Below are positions 31,031-38,523 of a DNA stretch of 64,000 nucleotides, one piece after another (position 1 is the first letter of the stretch; the number at the start of each line of letters is the position of its first letter). The translations under genes and the position numbers were made by a program. Source of the stretch: Kaistia hirudinis (GTDB lineage: Bacteria > Pseudomonadota > Alphaproteobacteria > Rhizobiales > Kaistiaceae); NCBI RefSeq assembly GCF_014196455.1, contig NZ_JACIDS010000006.1:124001-188000 (forward strand), written 5' to 3'. The notes beneath the pieces are model-generated. The model searched no databases. It was not told the origin of the DNA and saw only the letters and a list, made by a program, of their open reading frames with translations.

Positions 31031-33406
31031 ATGTCGATTGCCGAGATTCTTGAAACGATGGAATACGGTCCCGCCCCGGAAAGCGACAAGGAGGCGCGCG
31101 ACTGGATCCGCAGCCTCGGCGCGGAGACGAAGCTGTTCATCGGCGGCGCCTGGCGGAAAGCGAAATCCGGCGCCTCGTTTGAAACCACCGCCCCGGCAAC
31201 CGGCGAGGTCTTGGCGAAGATCGCGCATGGCGGGGCAGCCGATGTCGACGCGGCCGTGAAGGCGGCAGCGAAGGCGGGGCCGGCATGGAAGGCGCTTTCC
31301 GGCCATCAGCGCGCCCGCTACCTCTATGCGCTGGCGCGGCTCATCCAGCGTCACAGCCGCCTGTTCGCGGTCGTCGAGACGCTCGACAATGGCAAGCCGA
31401 TCCGCGAGAGCCGCGACATCGATATCCCGCTGGTCGCCCGCCACTTCTATCATCACGCCGGCTGGGCGCAGCTCATGGACAGCGAGCTCGCCGATCGCGA
31501 ACCGATCGGCGTCTGCGGCCAGATCATCCCGTGGAACTTCCCGCTGCTGATGCTGGCCTGGAAGGTTGCCCCGGCGATCGCGCTCGGCAATACGGTCGTG
31601 CTGAAGCCGGCGGAATATACCTCCCTGACCGCGCTGCTGTTCGCCGAGATGTGCCAGAAGGCCGGCCTGCCGGATGGCGTCGTCAATATCGTCACCGGCG
31701 ACGGCGCGACGGGAGAGGCGATCGTCCGTCATCCCGAGATCGACAAGATCGCGTTCACAGGCTCGACGGAAGTCGGCCGGATCATCCGCGAGGCGACGGC
31801 TGGATCGGGAAAGAGCCTGACGCTCGAACTCGGCGGCAAGTCGCCCTTCATCGTCTTCGAGGATGCCGATCTCGACGCGGCCGTCGAGGGCGTCGTCGAC
31901 GCCATCTGGTTCAACCAGGGCCAGGTCTGCTGCGCGGGATCGCGCCTGCTGGTGCAGGAAGGCATCCATGACCGCTTCGTCGCCAAGCTGCTGGCACGCA
32001 TGGAGAAGCTTCGCGTCGGCAATCCGCTCGACAAGGCGATCGACATGGGTGCGATCGTCCATCCGGTGCAGCTGCAGCGCATCCGCGAACTGGTGGATCT
32101 CGGCATTGAGGAGGGGGCCACGCTGCATCAGCCGGCCGCCCGGCTGCCGGAGAAGGGCTGCTTCTATCCGCCGACGCTGCTGACCGGCGCGCATCCCGCG
32201 TCGACCGTCGCGCGGGTCGAGATTTTCGGGCCCGTGGCCGTCGCGACAACCTTCCGCACGCCCGCGGAGGCGGTCGAACTCGCCAACAACACCGAATATG
32301 GCCTCGCCGCCTCGGTCTGGTCCGAGACGCTGTCACTCGCGCTCGACATTGCACCCAAGCTCAAATGCGGCGTCGTCTGGGTCAATGGCACGAATATGTT
32401 CGATGCCGGCGTCGGCTTCGGCGGCTACAAGGAATCCGGCTTCGGGCGCGAAGGCGGCCGGGAAGGGCTCGCGGCCTATTCGCGGCCGAAGCGCATGGCG
32501 AAGGCTGTTCCCCTCCGTCCCGAGCCGCAGCCGGCGCTGACAGGCGACGCGATCGGCTCGGCCGCCGTCGACCGAACGGCGAAGCTCTATATCGGCGGCA
32601 AGCAGGCCCGGCCCGATGGCGGCTATTCGCGGCCCGTCCTGACACCCGCCGGTGCCGTCGTCGGCGAAGTCGGCGAGGGCAATCGCAAGGATATCCGCAA
32701 CGCCGTCGAGGCGGCGCGCAAGGCCGCCGGCTGGTCCGGCGCCAGCGAGCACAATCGCGCGCAGATCCTCTATTACATCGCCGAGAATCTGGACGCGCGG
32801 GCGTCGGAATTCGCCGAACGCCTGTCGGCCATGACCGGCAAGCGCAAGCAGGACAGCGCGCGCGAAGTCGCCGCGTCGGTGTCGCGGCTCTTCTCCTATG
32901 GCGCCTGGGCCGACAAGTTCGAGGGCGCGGTGCATCGCCCGCCGATCCGTGGCGTGGCGCTGGCCATGAACGAACCGGTCGGCATTCTCGGCATCGCCTG
33001 CCCCGAGAGCCCCAGCCTGCTCGGCTTCGTGTCGACCTTCGCGCCTGCGATCGCCACGGGCAACCGCGTCGTCGTCATTCCTTCGGCCCGTTATGCGCTG
33101 GCCGCGACCGACTTCTACCAGGTGTTCGAGACGTCGGACCTGCCGGATGGCGTCGTCAACATCGTGACCGGGGACCGCGATGCGCTCGCCGCTGAACTCG
33201 CGAAGCATGAGGAGGTCGACGGCGTCTGGTATTTCGGCCCGGCGGAAGCGGCGGGCCGCGTGGAGAAGGCGTCGGCCGGCAATCTGAAGCAGGTCTGGGC
33301 CGAGACCGTGGAACGGGACTGGTTCAACCCCGCAGCGGGAGAGGGGCGCGAATTCCTCGCCCGGGCGACGCAGGTCAAGAACATCTGGATCCCGTACGGC
33401 GAGTGA
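31031..33406 (+). CDS. Aldehyde dehydrogenase with a second, degenerate ALDH domain (791 aa)
   Basis: The N-terminal domain (about 1-490) is a complete NAD-dependent aldehyde dehydrogenase: GQIIPWNFPLLMLAWK, FTGSTEVGRII, general-base Glu in LELGGKSPF and catalytic Cys in NQGQVCCAGSRLL, then EIFGPV and GGYKESGFGREGG. After a linker (residues about 490-515), a second ALDH-like domain begins (LYIGGKQARPDGGYSRPV, GILGIACPESPSLLGFVSTF) but ends soon after its cofactor half, without a Cys/Glu pair, so it is likely structural. It would oxidise acetaldehyde from DeoC to acetate. The ATG at 31031 has GGAG six bases upstream. Confidence 0.92.
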   Translation: MSIAEILETMEYGPAPESDKEARDWIRSLGAETKLFIGGAWRKAKSGASFETTAPATGEVLAKIAHGGAADVDAAVKAAAKAGPAWKALSGHQRARYLYALARLIQRHSRLFAVVETLDNGKPIRESRDIDIPLVARHFYHHAGWAQLMDSELADREPIGVCGQIIPWNFPLLMLAWKVAPAIALGNTVVLKPAEYTSLTALLFAEMCQKAGLPDGVVNIVTGDGATGEAIVRHPEIDKIAFTGSTEVGRIIREATAGSGKSLTLELGGKSPFIVFEDADLDAAVEGVVDAIWFNQGQVCCAGSRLLVQEGIHDRFVAKLLARMEKLRVGNPLDKAIDMGAIVHPVQLQRIRELVDLGIEEGATLHQPAARLPEKGCFYPPTLLTGAHPASTVARVEIFGPVAVATTFRTPAEAVELANNTEYGLAASVWSETLSLALDIAPKLKCGVVWVNGTNMFDAGVGFGGYKESGFGREGGREGLAAYSRPKRMAKAVPLRPEPQPALTGDAIGSAAVDRTAKLYIGGKQARPDGGYSRPVLTPAGAVVGEVGEGNRKDIRNAVEAARKAAGWSGASEHNRAQILYYIAENLDARASEFAERLSAMTGKRKQDSAREVAASVSRLFSYGAWADKFEGAVHRPPIRGVALAMNEPVGILGIACPESPSLLGFVSTFAPAIATGNRVVVIPSARYALAATDFYQVFETSDLPDGVVNIVTGDRDALAAELAKHEEVDGVWYFGPAEAAGRVEKASAGNLKQVWAETVERDWFNPAAGEGREFLARATQVKNIWIPYGE

Positions 33407-33422
33407 TGCCGCTCGACGGGGC

Positions 33423-33436
33423 GCCGGGATCCCGGC
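33423..33436. repeat. 14-base perfect palindrome between ALDH and epimerase genes
   Basis: GCCGGGATCCCGGC lies in the 127-base gap. It may form a short hairpin in the transcript; no other signal is visible nearby apart from the strong ribosome site of the next gene. Confidence 0.35.
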
Positions 33437-33533
33437 CACCGGTCGGGGGTCTGCGAAGGAGGCGATCTCACGGCCCTTCTCCTTCGATCGAAACAAGCGG
33501 CACTGAAGCGTGCCACAGGGAGGAGGGACTGCA

Positions 33534-34427
33534 ATGAACAAGCTGGGTGTTCACGCGCTCGTCTGGGAAGCCGGATGGAGCCATGACGAATGCAGGCGGG
33601 CGATCGAAAAGACCGCCGAGGTCGGCTATGACTTCATCGAGGCGCCGGCGCTCGATCCCGGCGCGATCGATGTCGATTTCACCCGCAAGCAGCTCGAGCG
33701 GAACCGGATCGGCATCAATCTCTCGCTCGGGCTCGACGCCGATACTGATATCTCCAGCGGCGACCGGGACAAGGCCGTGCGTGGCAAGCGGAAGCTGGAG
33801 GACGCCGTGCGCGTCGCCCGCGATCTCGGCGCGCAGTATGTCTGCGGCATCCTGCATTCGGCCTTCCAGAAGAACGTCGTGCCGACCACCAGCGCCGGCG
33901 TGGCGATGTCGGCCGAGGTGCTGGCAGAAGTCGCCGAGACGGCGGCGGCCAGCGGCATCACGCTCGGTCTCGAGGTGGTCAACCGGTACGAATCCAACGT
34001 GCTCAACACCGCGTCTCAGGGCGTGGAGCTCTGCAAGCGGATCGGCGCGCCGAACGTCAAGGTTCACCTGGACGTCTATCATATGAACATCGAGGAATCG
34101 GATATCGGCGCGGCGATCCGCGATACCGGCGCCTATATCGGCTATTTCCACACCGGCGATTCACATCGCGGCTATCTCGGCTCGGGGACGATCAATCTCG
34201 CCGAGGTTTTCCGGACGCTGGTCGCCATCGGCTATGCCGGCCCGATCGCGTTCGAGAGCTTCTCCTCGCGCGTCGTCGGCCAGCCGCTCGAAGGCATTCT
34301 CGGCATCTGGCGCAATCTCTGGGAAGACGGCCACGACCTCGCCTCCCACGCCCTGATGTATACGCGCGCCCAGCTGAAGGCCGCCGAGGAAGCCCTCAAA
34401 CAGGCCGAACGCAGCCGCCTCCCCTGA
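33534..34427 (+). CDS. Sugar isomerase/epimerase of the D-tagatose 3-epimerase type (TIM barrel)
   Basis: 297 residues, AP-endonuclease-2-like TIM barrel. The metal ligands match ketose 3-epimerases: Glu in GLEVVNRYESN, Asp in HLDVYHMNIEESD, His in YFHTGDSHRGYLGSG and Glu in IAFESFSS. The NIEE segment after the Asp is especially typical of D-tagatose/D-allulose/L-ribulose 3-epimerases. It would epimerise a free ketose at C3 in the cytoplasm. An AGGAGG ribosome site precedes the ATG; a longer frame has no ribosome site. It is the last gene of the sugar cluster, before a strong terminator. Confidence 0.88.
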   Translation: MNKLGVHALVWEAGWSHDECRRAIEKTAEVGYDFIEAPALDPGAIDVDFTRKQLERNRIGINLSLGLDADTDISSGDRDKAVRGKRKLEDAVRVARDLGAQYVCGILHSAFQKNVVPTTSAGVAMSAEVLAEVAETAAASGITLGLEVVNRYESNVLNTASQGVELCKRIGAPNVKVHLDVYHMNIEESDIGAAIRDTGAYIGYFHTGDSHRGYLGSGTINLAEVFRTLVAIGYAGPIAFESFSSRVVGQPLEGILGIWRNLWEDGHDLASHALMYTRAQLKAAEEALKQAERSRLP

Positions 34428-34552
34428 TCCGTACCGCCGCTTCCGCTGCGGGCCGGCCGGCGGAGCGATCGGGAGCCAGGACCCGCCGCGTCCCGCCGAT
34501 TCGGACGCGGTACCAGACCAAAGAGCGGATGCTTCGCACAGCCCCAAAACGC

Positions 34553-34580
34553 AAAAAGCCGCGGAATTCCGCGGCTTTTT
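34553..34580. terminator. Bidirectional intrinsic terminator
   Basis: A perfect 28-base palindrome: AAAAAGCCGCGGAA and its reverse complement with no spacer. It gives a GC stem flanked by A- and T-runs on both strands. It ends the epimerase operon (+) and the tRNA-Gly transcript (-). Confidence 0.92.
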
Positions 34581-34605
34581 CGCATTCCGGTGGGTGCCGG
34601 AAAAT

Positions 34606-34680
34606 TGGAGCGGGCGATGGGAATCGAACCCACGACATTCAGCTTGGGAAGCTGACGTTCTACCTCTGAACTACACCCGC
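34606..34680 (-). tRNA. tRNA-Gly (anticodon CCC), CCA encoded
   Basis: Read on the minus strand, acceptor GCGGGTG pairs with CGCCCGC, the D arm is GTTC...GAAC and the anticodon stem TCAGC/GCTGA closes a loop TTCCCAA with anticodon CCC. The T arm is GTGGG TTCGATT CCCAT, then discriminator T and an encoded CCA. All arms pair, so it looks functional and reads GGG codons. It is followed at once by the bidirectional terminator. Confidence 0.97.
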
Positions 34681-34957
34681 ATTCCTGGCTGCCGAGATCG
34701 GTATGATCGCGGGCCTGGCGCGCGAGCGGGCGGAGGGCCCGTTCGCATCGGTCCGTTTGTAGCCGCTCGACCCCCGCTTGATCAAGGTGCCCGCTCGGCG
34801 AGCGGGCGCTTTTCGGTCAAGGGTACCAGAGGCGGACGGTGAGTCCGCAGCCACTTCGGGCGGACGGCCGTGCGGAGGCGGTCGGCTGAGGCGGGGCTTG
34901 TCTTCGTGTAGCGATCTGCGATCTTTTCTGGAATTCTTCCAGAATGGGCACGGGCCG
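34681..34957. other. Intergenic stretch between tRNA-Gly and small membrane protein
   Basis: Nothing recognisable as a gene here. It should contain the tRNA-Gly promoter (minus strand) and, at its right end, the inverted repeat at 34926-34944. Confidence 0.4.
34926..34944. promoter_or_regulatory. Inverted repeat upstream of a small membrane ORF
   Basis: TTCTGGAA, spacer TTC, TTCCAGAA: perfect 8-base arms with a 3-base spacer, 13 bases before the ATG at 34958. The size fits a dimeric repressor site; its cognate regulator is unknown. Confidence 0.45.
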
Positions 34958-35122
34958 ATGCTGATCGCCGCCACGCTCTCGCTTGCCGTCGCCTTTGCGG
35001 CCCGCCGGTTCGGCGTCACGCCGGTGCAGATCCGCGCCGTGGCGGCCGATCCGCGCTGGATCGGCGCGGCCGTTCTGGTCGCGCTGGCTCTGGTGGCCGG
35101 GCTCGCCCTGCTGCTGCGGTAA
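34958..35122 (+). CDS. Small hydrophobic protein (54 aa), probable membrane protein
   Basis: 54 residues with two hydrophobic segments: MLIAATLSLAVAFAARRFG at the N-terminus and WIGAAVLVALALVAGLALLL at the C-terminus, joined by a short polar loop. It could span the membrane twice. The ribosome site is weak, and the frame stays open upstream without a better start. An inverted repeat sits just before it. Function unknown; the antisense frame in this stretch looks like a shadow. Confidence 0.4.
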   Translation: MLIAATLSLAVAFAARRFGVTPVQIRAVAADPRWIGAAVLVALALVAGLALLLR

Positions 35123-35166
35123 GGCGCGCCCGATGCTGCTCTGGATGAGCGCGTGTGGTGCCGGTC

Positions 35167-35661
35167 TCAGGCGCCCGGCTTCAGCATCCGCATCAGCAGG
35201 CCGTCGCGCAGGAAGAACTGATGCCAGAGCGCGGCGCCGGCGTGGAGGACGATGAGGATGATGAAGATCGGCTTGCCCAGTTCGTGTACATCGCCCGCCT
35301 CCGGCGTCACCCAATAGGCGACGATGCCGGAGATCGGCACGGCGATCAGCAGCACATAGAACAGGATGTGGGTGATCTTGGCCGCCAGCACGATCGCAGC
35401 CGGGCCGTCCACCGCTGACGGTGCGCCGTCGCGCAGGCGGATGAACAGGCGGAACAGCGCCAGCGCCAGAATGGCGAAGCCGACCCAGATATGCGCCGTC
35501 GCGAGGCTCGCATCCGCCCCGTCGACCGCCTCGCCGGGCTTGGCATCGATGACAGTCGTCATGCTCTCGCCGAAGATCAGCTGGAAGAACACGAGCAGGA
35601 CGATGGCCCAGTGTAGGGTGATCTGCGTGGCGGAATAGCCGCGCTCGGCAGGATGGGCCAT
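35167..35661 (-). CDS. Cytochrome b561 family protein
   Basis: 164-residue four-helix membrane cytochrome b. YSATQITLHWAIVLLVFFQL gives helix 1 with its haem His, TAHIWVGFAILALALFRLFI helix 2, ITHILFYVLLIAVPISGIVA helix 3, and KPIFIILIVLHAGAALWHQF helix 4 with paired His residues. Such proteins pass electrons from quinol, often to superoxide or periplasmic acceptors. It is a single gene. An inverted repeat resembling the Irr iron-control element lies 24 bases before the ATG, suggesting iron/haem-dependent control. Confidence 0.92.
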   Translation of the reverse strand: MAHPAERGYSATQITLHWAIVLLVFFQLIFGESMTTVIDAKPGEAVDGADASLATAHIWVGFAILALALFRLFIRLRDGAPSAVDGPAAIVLAAKITHILFYVLLIAVPISGIVAYWVTPEAGDVHELGKPIFIILIVLHAGAALWHQFFLRDGLLMRMLKPGA

Positions 35662-35684
35662 GATGGTGCTCCGCTGGCTCGATA

Positions 35685-35703
35685 GATTAGAATCACTCTA
35701 ATC
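35685..35703. promoter_or_regulatory. Irr (ICE)-like inverted repeat before cytochrome b561
   Basis: GATTAGAATCACTCTAATC is a perfect repeat (7-base arms, 5-base spacer). Its inside, TTAGAATCACTCTAA, differs from the rhizobial Irr motif TTAGAAnnnTTCTAA at one arm position. It lies 24 bases upstream of the gene. Confidence 0.5.
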
Positions 35704-35913
35704 CGATTGCCGCAATCCGCAATCGGCTCGTGCTGCGGCGCAATGGTTCAAGCGTCGCCCGGGCCGGCTGCCGCGCCGTGGGTGATGATCGTCACAGGCC
35801 GGAAGTGACCCGCATCACTTCGGCGGGAGCGGCAAAGTGATTGAACCTTCTCATGACGAGCGGCGTTGATATGCCGCGGACGAGAAGGGCTCCGCCAGAG
35901 CGGGGAAAACAAA

Positions 35914-36165
35914 ATGGCGATCTTCAATTTCAAAACCAAGGCCAGCGTGATCGCCACGGCGGCGATCGTTGCCTTCGGTGTCACCGCCTATGGCAACCAG
36001 GCCGTCAGCCGTGGCAATGGCGCGCCGGACCCGACGGCGATCGGCACCTTCGAAAAGGCCTCGGTCGGCGGCCGCACCGGCTGCGAGGTCCAGTCCTGGC
36101 CCTATATCGCGCCGGAATGCCTGCAGGCCTCGGGCGAAGCCGCCAAGCCGGCGCGCCGTATCTGA
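35914..36165 (+). CDS. Small exported hypothetical protein (83 aa)
   Basis: 83 residues. MAIFNFKTKASVIATAAIVA is a signal-peptide-like N-terminus (cleavage perhaps after AYG near residue 27). The mature part contains GRTGCEVQSWPYIAPECLQA, with two Cys residues likely to form a disulfide. This CEVQ-WPYI--ECL pattern recurs in small rhizobial secreted proteins of unknown function (recalled, not searched). GGGGAAAAC precedes the ATG. It stands alone between cytochrome b561 and the HDAC-like gene. Confidence 0.75.
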   Translation: MAIFNFKTKASVIATAAIVAFGVTAYGNQAVSRGNGAPDPTAIGTFEKASVGGRTGCEVQSWPYIAPECLQASGEAAKPARRI

Positions 36166-36175
36166 GCGCCGTTGA

Positions 36176-37081
36176 TCAGCCGGCCGACGCCGCGGTGGCG
36201 GCCGCGAACAGAAGCGCGTGGCGGCGGGCGATCGCATCGATATCGGCGCCATAGCCGCCGCCGATGACGCCGACGAGCGGGATGCCGCGGTGCACTGCCT
36301 GCCCGATCACCAAACGGTCGCGCTCCGCGAGGCCGGCATCCGAGAGCGCCAGACGGCCGAGCCGGTCGTCGCGATGCGGATCCACTCCCGCATTGTAGAA
36401 CACGATGTCGGGATGCGTCCGCTCGATGAGCGCGGGCAGCACCGAGCGCAGCGCTTCCAGATAGGCCGTGTCCTCCAGATCGTCGTCCAGCGCCAGATCG
36501 ATCGTCGAGCGGCGCTTGCGTACGGGATAGTTCCGCGCCGCATGCAGCGAGAGTGTCGTCACAGTCGCGTCGCCCTCGAAGATGTCGGCAGTGCCGTCGC
36601 CCTGGTGCACGTCGCAATCGACGACGAGGGCGGTGCCGATCGCGCCGTCCCGCATCAGCACGCGGATCGCGACGGCGACATCGTTGAAGGTGCAGAAGCC
36701 GGCGCCTTGGCTCGCCCGCGCATGATGGCTGCCGCCCGCCGTGTTGCAGGCGATGCCGGCTTCGAGCGCCAGGCGTGCGGCGCGAATGGTCCCCCCGGTC
36801 GCGGCGCGGGCGCGGCGCATCACCGTCTCGTTCATCGGCAGGCCGATCTCGCGCTCGATGGCGGGCGGCAGCGTGAGCGAAAGCACCTGATCGACATAGG
36901 CCGCGTCATGGGCGAGCGAAAGCTCGGCGGCGCTCGCCGGCTCGGGCTCGATGAAGCCGTGCGGCGCGAGGCCGGATTCGCGGAGCACTTCGGCGAGACG
37001 GCGATATTTGCCCATCGGGAAGCGATGCTCCGCGGGAATTTCGGCCGTATAGGCGGCGTGGTGCACGATCGGCAGCGGCAT
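36176..37081 (-). CDS. Histone deacetylase-family (acetoin utilization-like) amidohydrolase
   Basis: 301-residue arginase/deacetylase-fold zinc hydrolase. GGSHHARASQGAGFCTFNDV has the two active-site His, VVDCDVHQGDGTADIF the DxH zinc ligands, SLHAARNYPVRK the next segment, YNAGVDPHRDDRLG the third Asp, and GVIGGGYG the end of the active site. Bacterial members deacetylate small acyl-amines or acetyl-lysine; the real substrate is unknown. No signal peptide. A single gene, converging on the small exported protein gene. Confidence 0.92.
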   Translation of the reverse strand: MPLPIVHHAAYTAEIPAEHRFPMGKYRRLAEVLRESGLAPHGFIEPEPASAAELSLAHDAAYVDQVLSLTLPPAIEREIGLPMNETVMRRARAATGGTIRAARLALEAGIACNTAGGSHHARASQGAGFCTFNDVAVAIRVLMRDGAIGTALVVDCDVHQGDGTADIFEGDATVTTLSLHAARNYPVRKRRSTIDLALDDDLEDTAYLEALRSVLPALIERTHPDIVFYNAGVDPHRDDRLGRLALSDAGLAERDRLVIGQAVHRGIPLVGVIGGGYGADIDAIARRHALLFAAATAASAG

Positions 37082-37178
37082 GGTGGGGAAGGATAGGCGA
37101 GGTCCGTTCCCGCGTCGACGCGAAAGCCGAAAGCGGCTATTGGCTGGGCAGCCCCTCTCGTCTCACGCCGCATCCATC

Positions 37179-38519
37179 TTGCACGCCAGCCCGCCGGACG
37201 CCGCCATCCGTCCCTTCACCGTCACGCATCGCGGCATCCTCGCGATCGCCGTGCCGATGACGCTCGCCTATCTCTCCACGCCGCTGCTCGGTTTCGCCGA
37301 TGTCGCGGTGATCGGGCGGCTCGGCGATGCCGCGCTGATCGGCGGCATCGCGCTCGGCGCTGTGGTGTTCGATTTCCTCGGCGCGATCTTCTATTTCCTG
37401 CGCAGCGGCACGACGGGCTTTACGGCGCAGGCTTTTGGCGCCGGCGACCGGGTCGAGATCCAGGCGACCTTCTTCCGTGCCGTGCTGATCGCCTTTGCCG
37501 GCGGCCTTGCCGTCGCCCTCCTGGCGCGCCCGCTGCTGCCGCTGGTCATCGCGGCCTTCGGCGCCAGCCCGGAGGTGAGCGCGGCGACGCTGCGCTACGC
37601 AGAGGTGCGCATCCTCGCGACGCCGTTCATGCTGGTCGGCTATGTGCTGCTCGGCTGGCTGCTCGGGCTCGGGCGTTCCGGCTTCGCGCTGGTGCTGCAG
37701 ACCGTGCTCAACGGGCTCAACATCGTCCTCAACATCGCCTTTGTGATGGGGCTCGGATTCGGCGTCGCGGGAACGGCCGCCGCCACGGCGCTCAGCGAGG
37801 CGCTGGTTGCCTGCATCGGCCTCGCGCTCATCCTGCGTTCGTTCGCGCGCGCCGATCGGCCCTCGCGCATGCGCGTCCTCGATCGCGCGGCGCTCATCCG
37901 CATGGTCGCGGTCAATCGCGACATCATGATCCGCTCCTTCGCGCTCCTGTTCGCCTTCGCCTTTTTCGCCTCGCGCGGCGCGGCGCTCGGCGACACGCTG
38001 CTGGCGGCCAATGCGCTGCTCATGAACTTCTTTCTCATCGGGGCGTATTTTCTCGACGGCTTCGCCGCGGCGGCGGAACAGTTCGCCGGCCGCGCCGTCG
38101 GCGCACGCTACCGCCCTGCCTTCGAGCGCTCGGTAAAGCTGACACTTGTCTGGGGCTATGCGCTCGCCTTCGGCGCGGCGGCGCTCCTGTTGCTCTGCGG
38201 ACCCGCGCTGATCGACTTCATGACGGTCAATCCCGACGTGCGCGCGGCCGCGCGGACCTATCTCATCTGGGCGGCGCTGACGCCGATCGCTGGCGTGCTT
38301 GCCTTCGAGATGGACGGCGTCTTCATCGGCGCGACCTGGACGGCCGACATGCGCAATATGATGCTGCTGTCGCTGGTGCTGTTCTTCGCCGTCTGGTTCA
38401 TTGCCGGGCCGATCCTCGGCGCGCACGGCCTCTGGCTCGCGCTCGTCGTCTTCCTGTCGGCGCGCGGGATCACGCTGTTCCTGCGCATGCGCCGGCGGAT
38501 CGCGGCGACCTTCGGCTGA
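37179..38519 (+). CDS. MATE-family multidrug/toxic-compound efflux protein
   Basis: 446-residue inner-membrane antiporter with twelve hydrophobic helices in two homologous halves (IPMTLAYLSTPLLGFADVAV-like start at AVPMTLAYLSTPLL; LGFGVAGTAAATALSEALVA; EMDGVFIGATWTADMRN). DinF-type features are GDAALIGGIALGAVVFDFL and FFLIGAYFLDGFAAAAEQF. It exports organic cations or other toxins using an ion gradient. The start is uncertain: the frame is open back to an ATG at 37080, but that adds a repeat-like PFPRRRESR stretch and would overlap the divergent gene's start. TTG 37179 gives a normal length. Confidence 0.85.
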   Translation: MHASPPDAAIRPFTVTHRGILAIAVPMTLAYLSTPLLGFADVAVIGRLGDAALIGGIALGAVVFDFLGAIFYFLRSGTTGFTAQAFGAGDRVEIQATFFRAVLIAFAGGLAVALLARPLLPLVIAAFGASPEVSAATLRYAEVRILATPFMLVGYVLLGWLLGLGRSGFALVLQTVLNGLNIVLNIAFVMGLGFGVAGTAAATALSEALVACIGLALILRSFARADRPSRMRVLDRAALIRMVAVNRDIMIRSFALLFAFAFFASRGAALGDTLLAANALLMNFFLIGAYFLDGFAAAAEQFAGRAVGARYRPAFERSVKLTLVWGYALAFGAAALLLLCGPALIDFMTVNPDVRAAARTYLIWAALTPIAGVLAFEMDGVFIGATWTADMRNMMLLSLVLFFAVWFIAGPILGAHGLWLALVVFLSARGITLFLRMRRRIAATFG

Positions 38520-38523
38520 TACG

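Noticed and set aside
34817-35314. 165-residue minus-strand frame over the small membrane ORF and b561
   Set aside because: Arg/Pro-rich, lacks a ribosome site, and overlaps the clear cytochrome b561 gene.
37095-37125. Possible dispersed repeat remnant
   Set aside because: The translated pattern is suggestive, but I could not find two arms or a second copy in the window, so it is not listed as a repeat.
37080-37178. ATG 37080 as start of the MATE pump
   Set aside because: It reads PFPRRRESR, typical of translated dispersed repeats, and would overlap the divergent HDAC-like start; the protein would be overlong.
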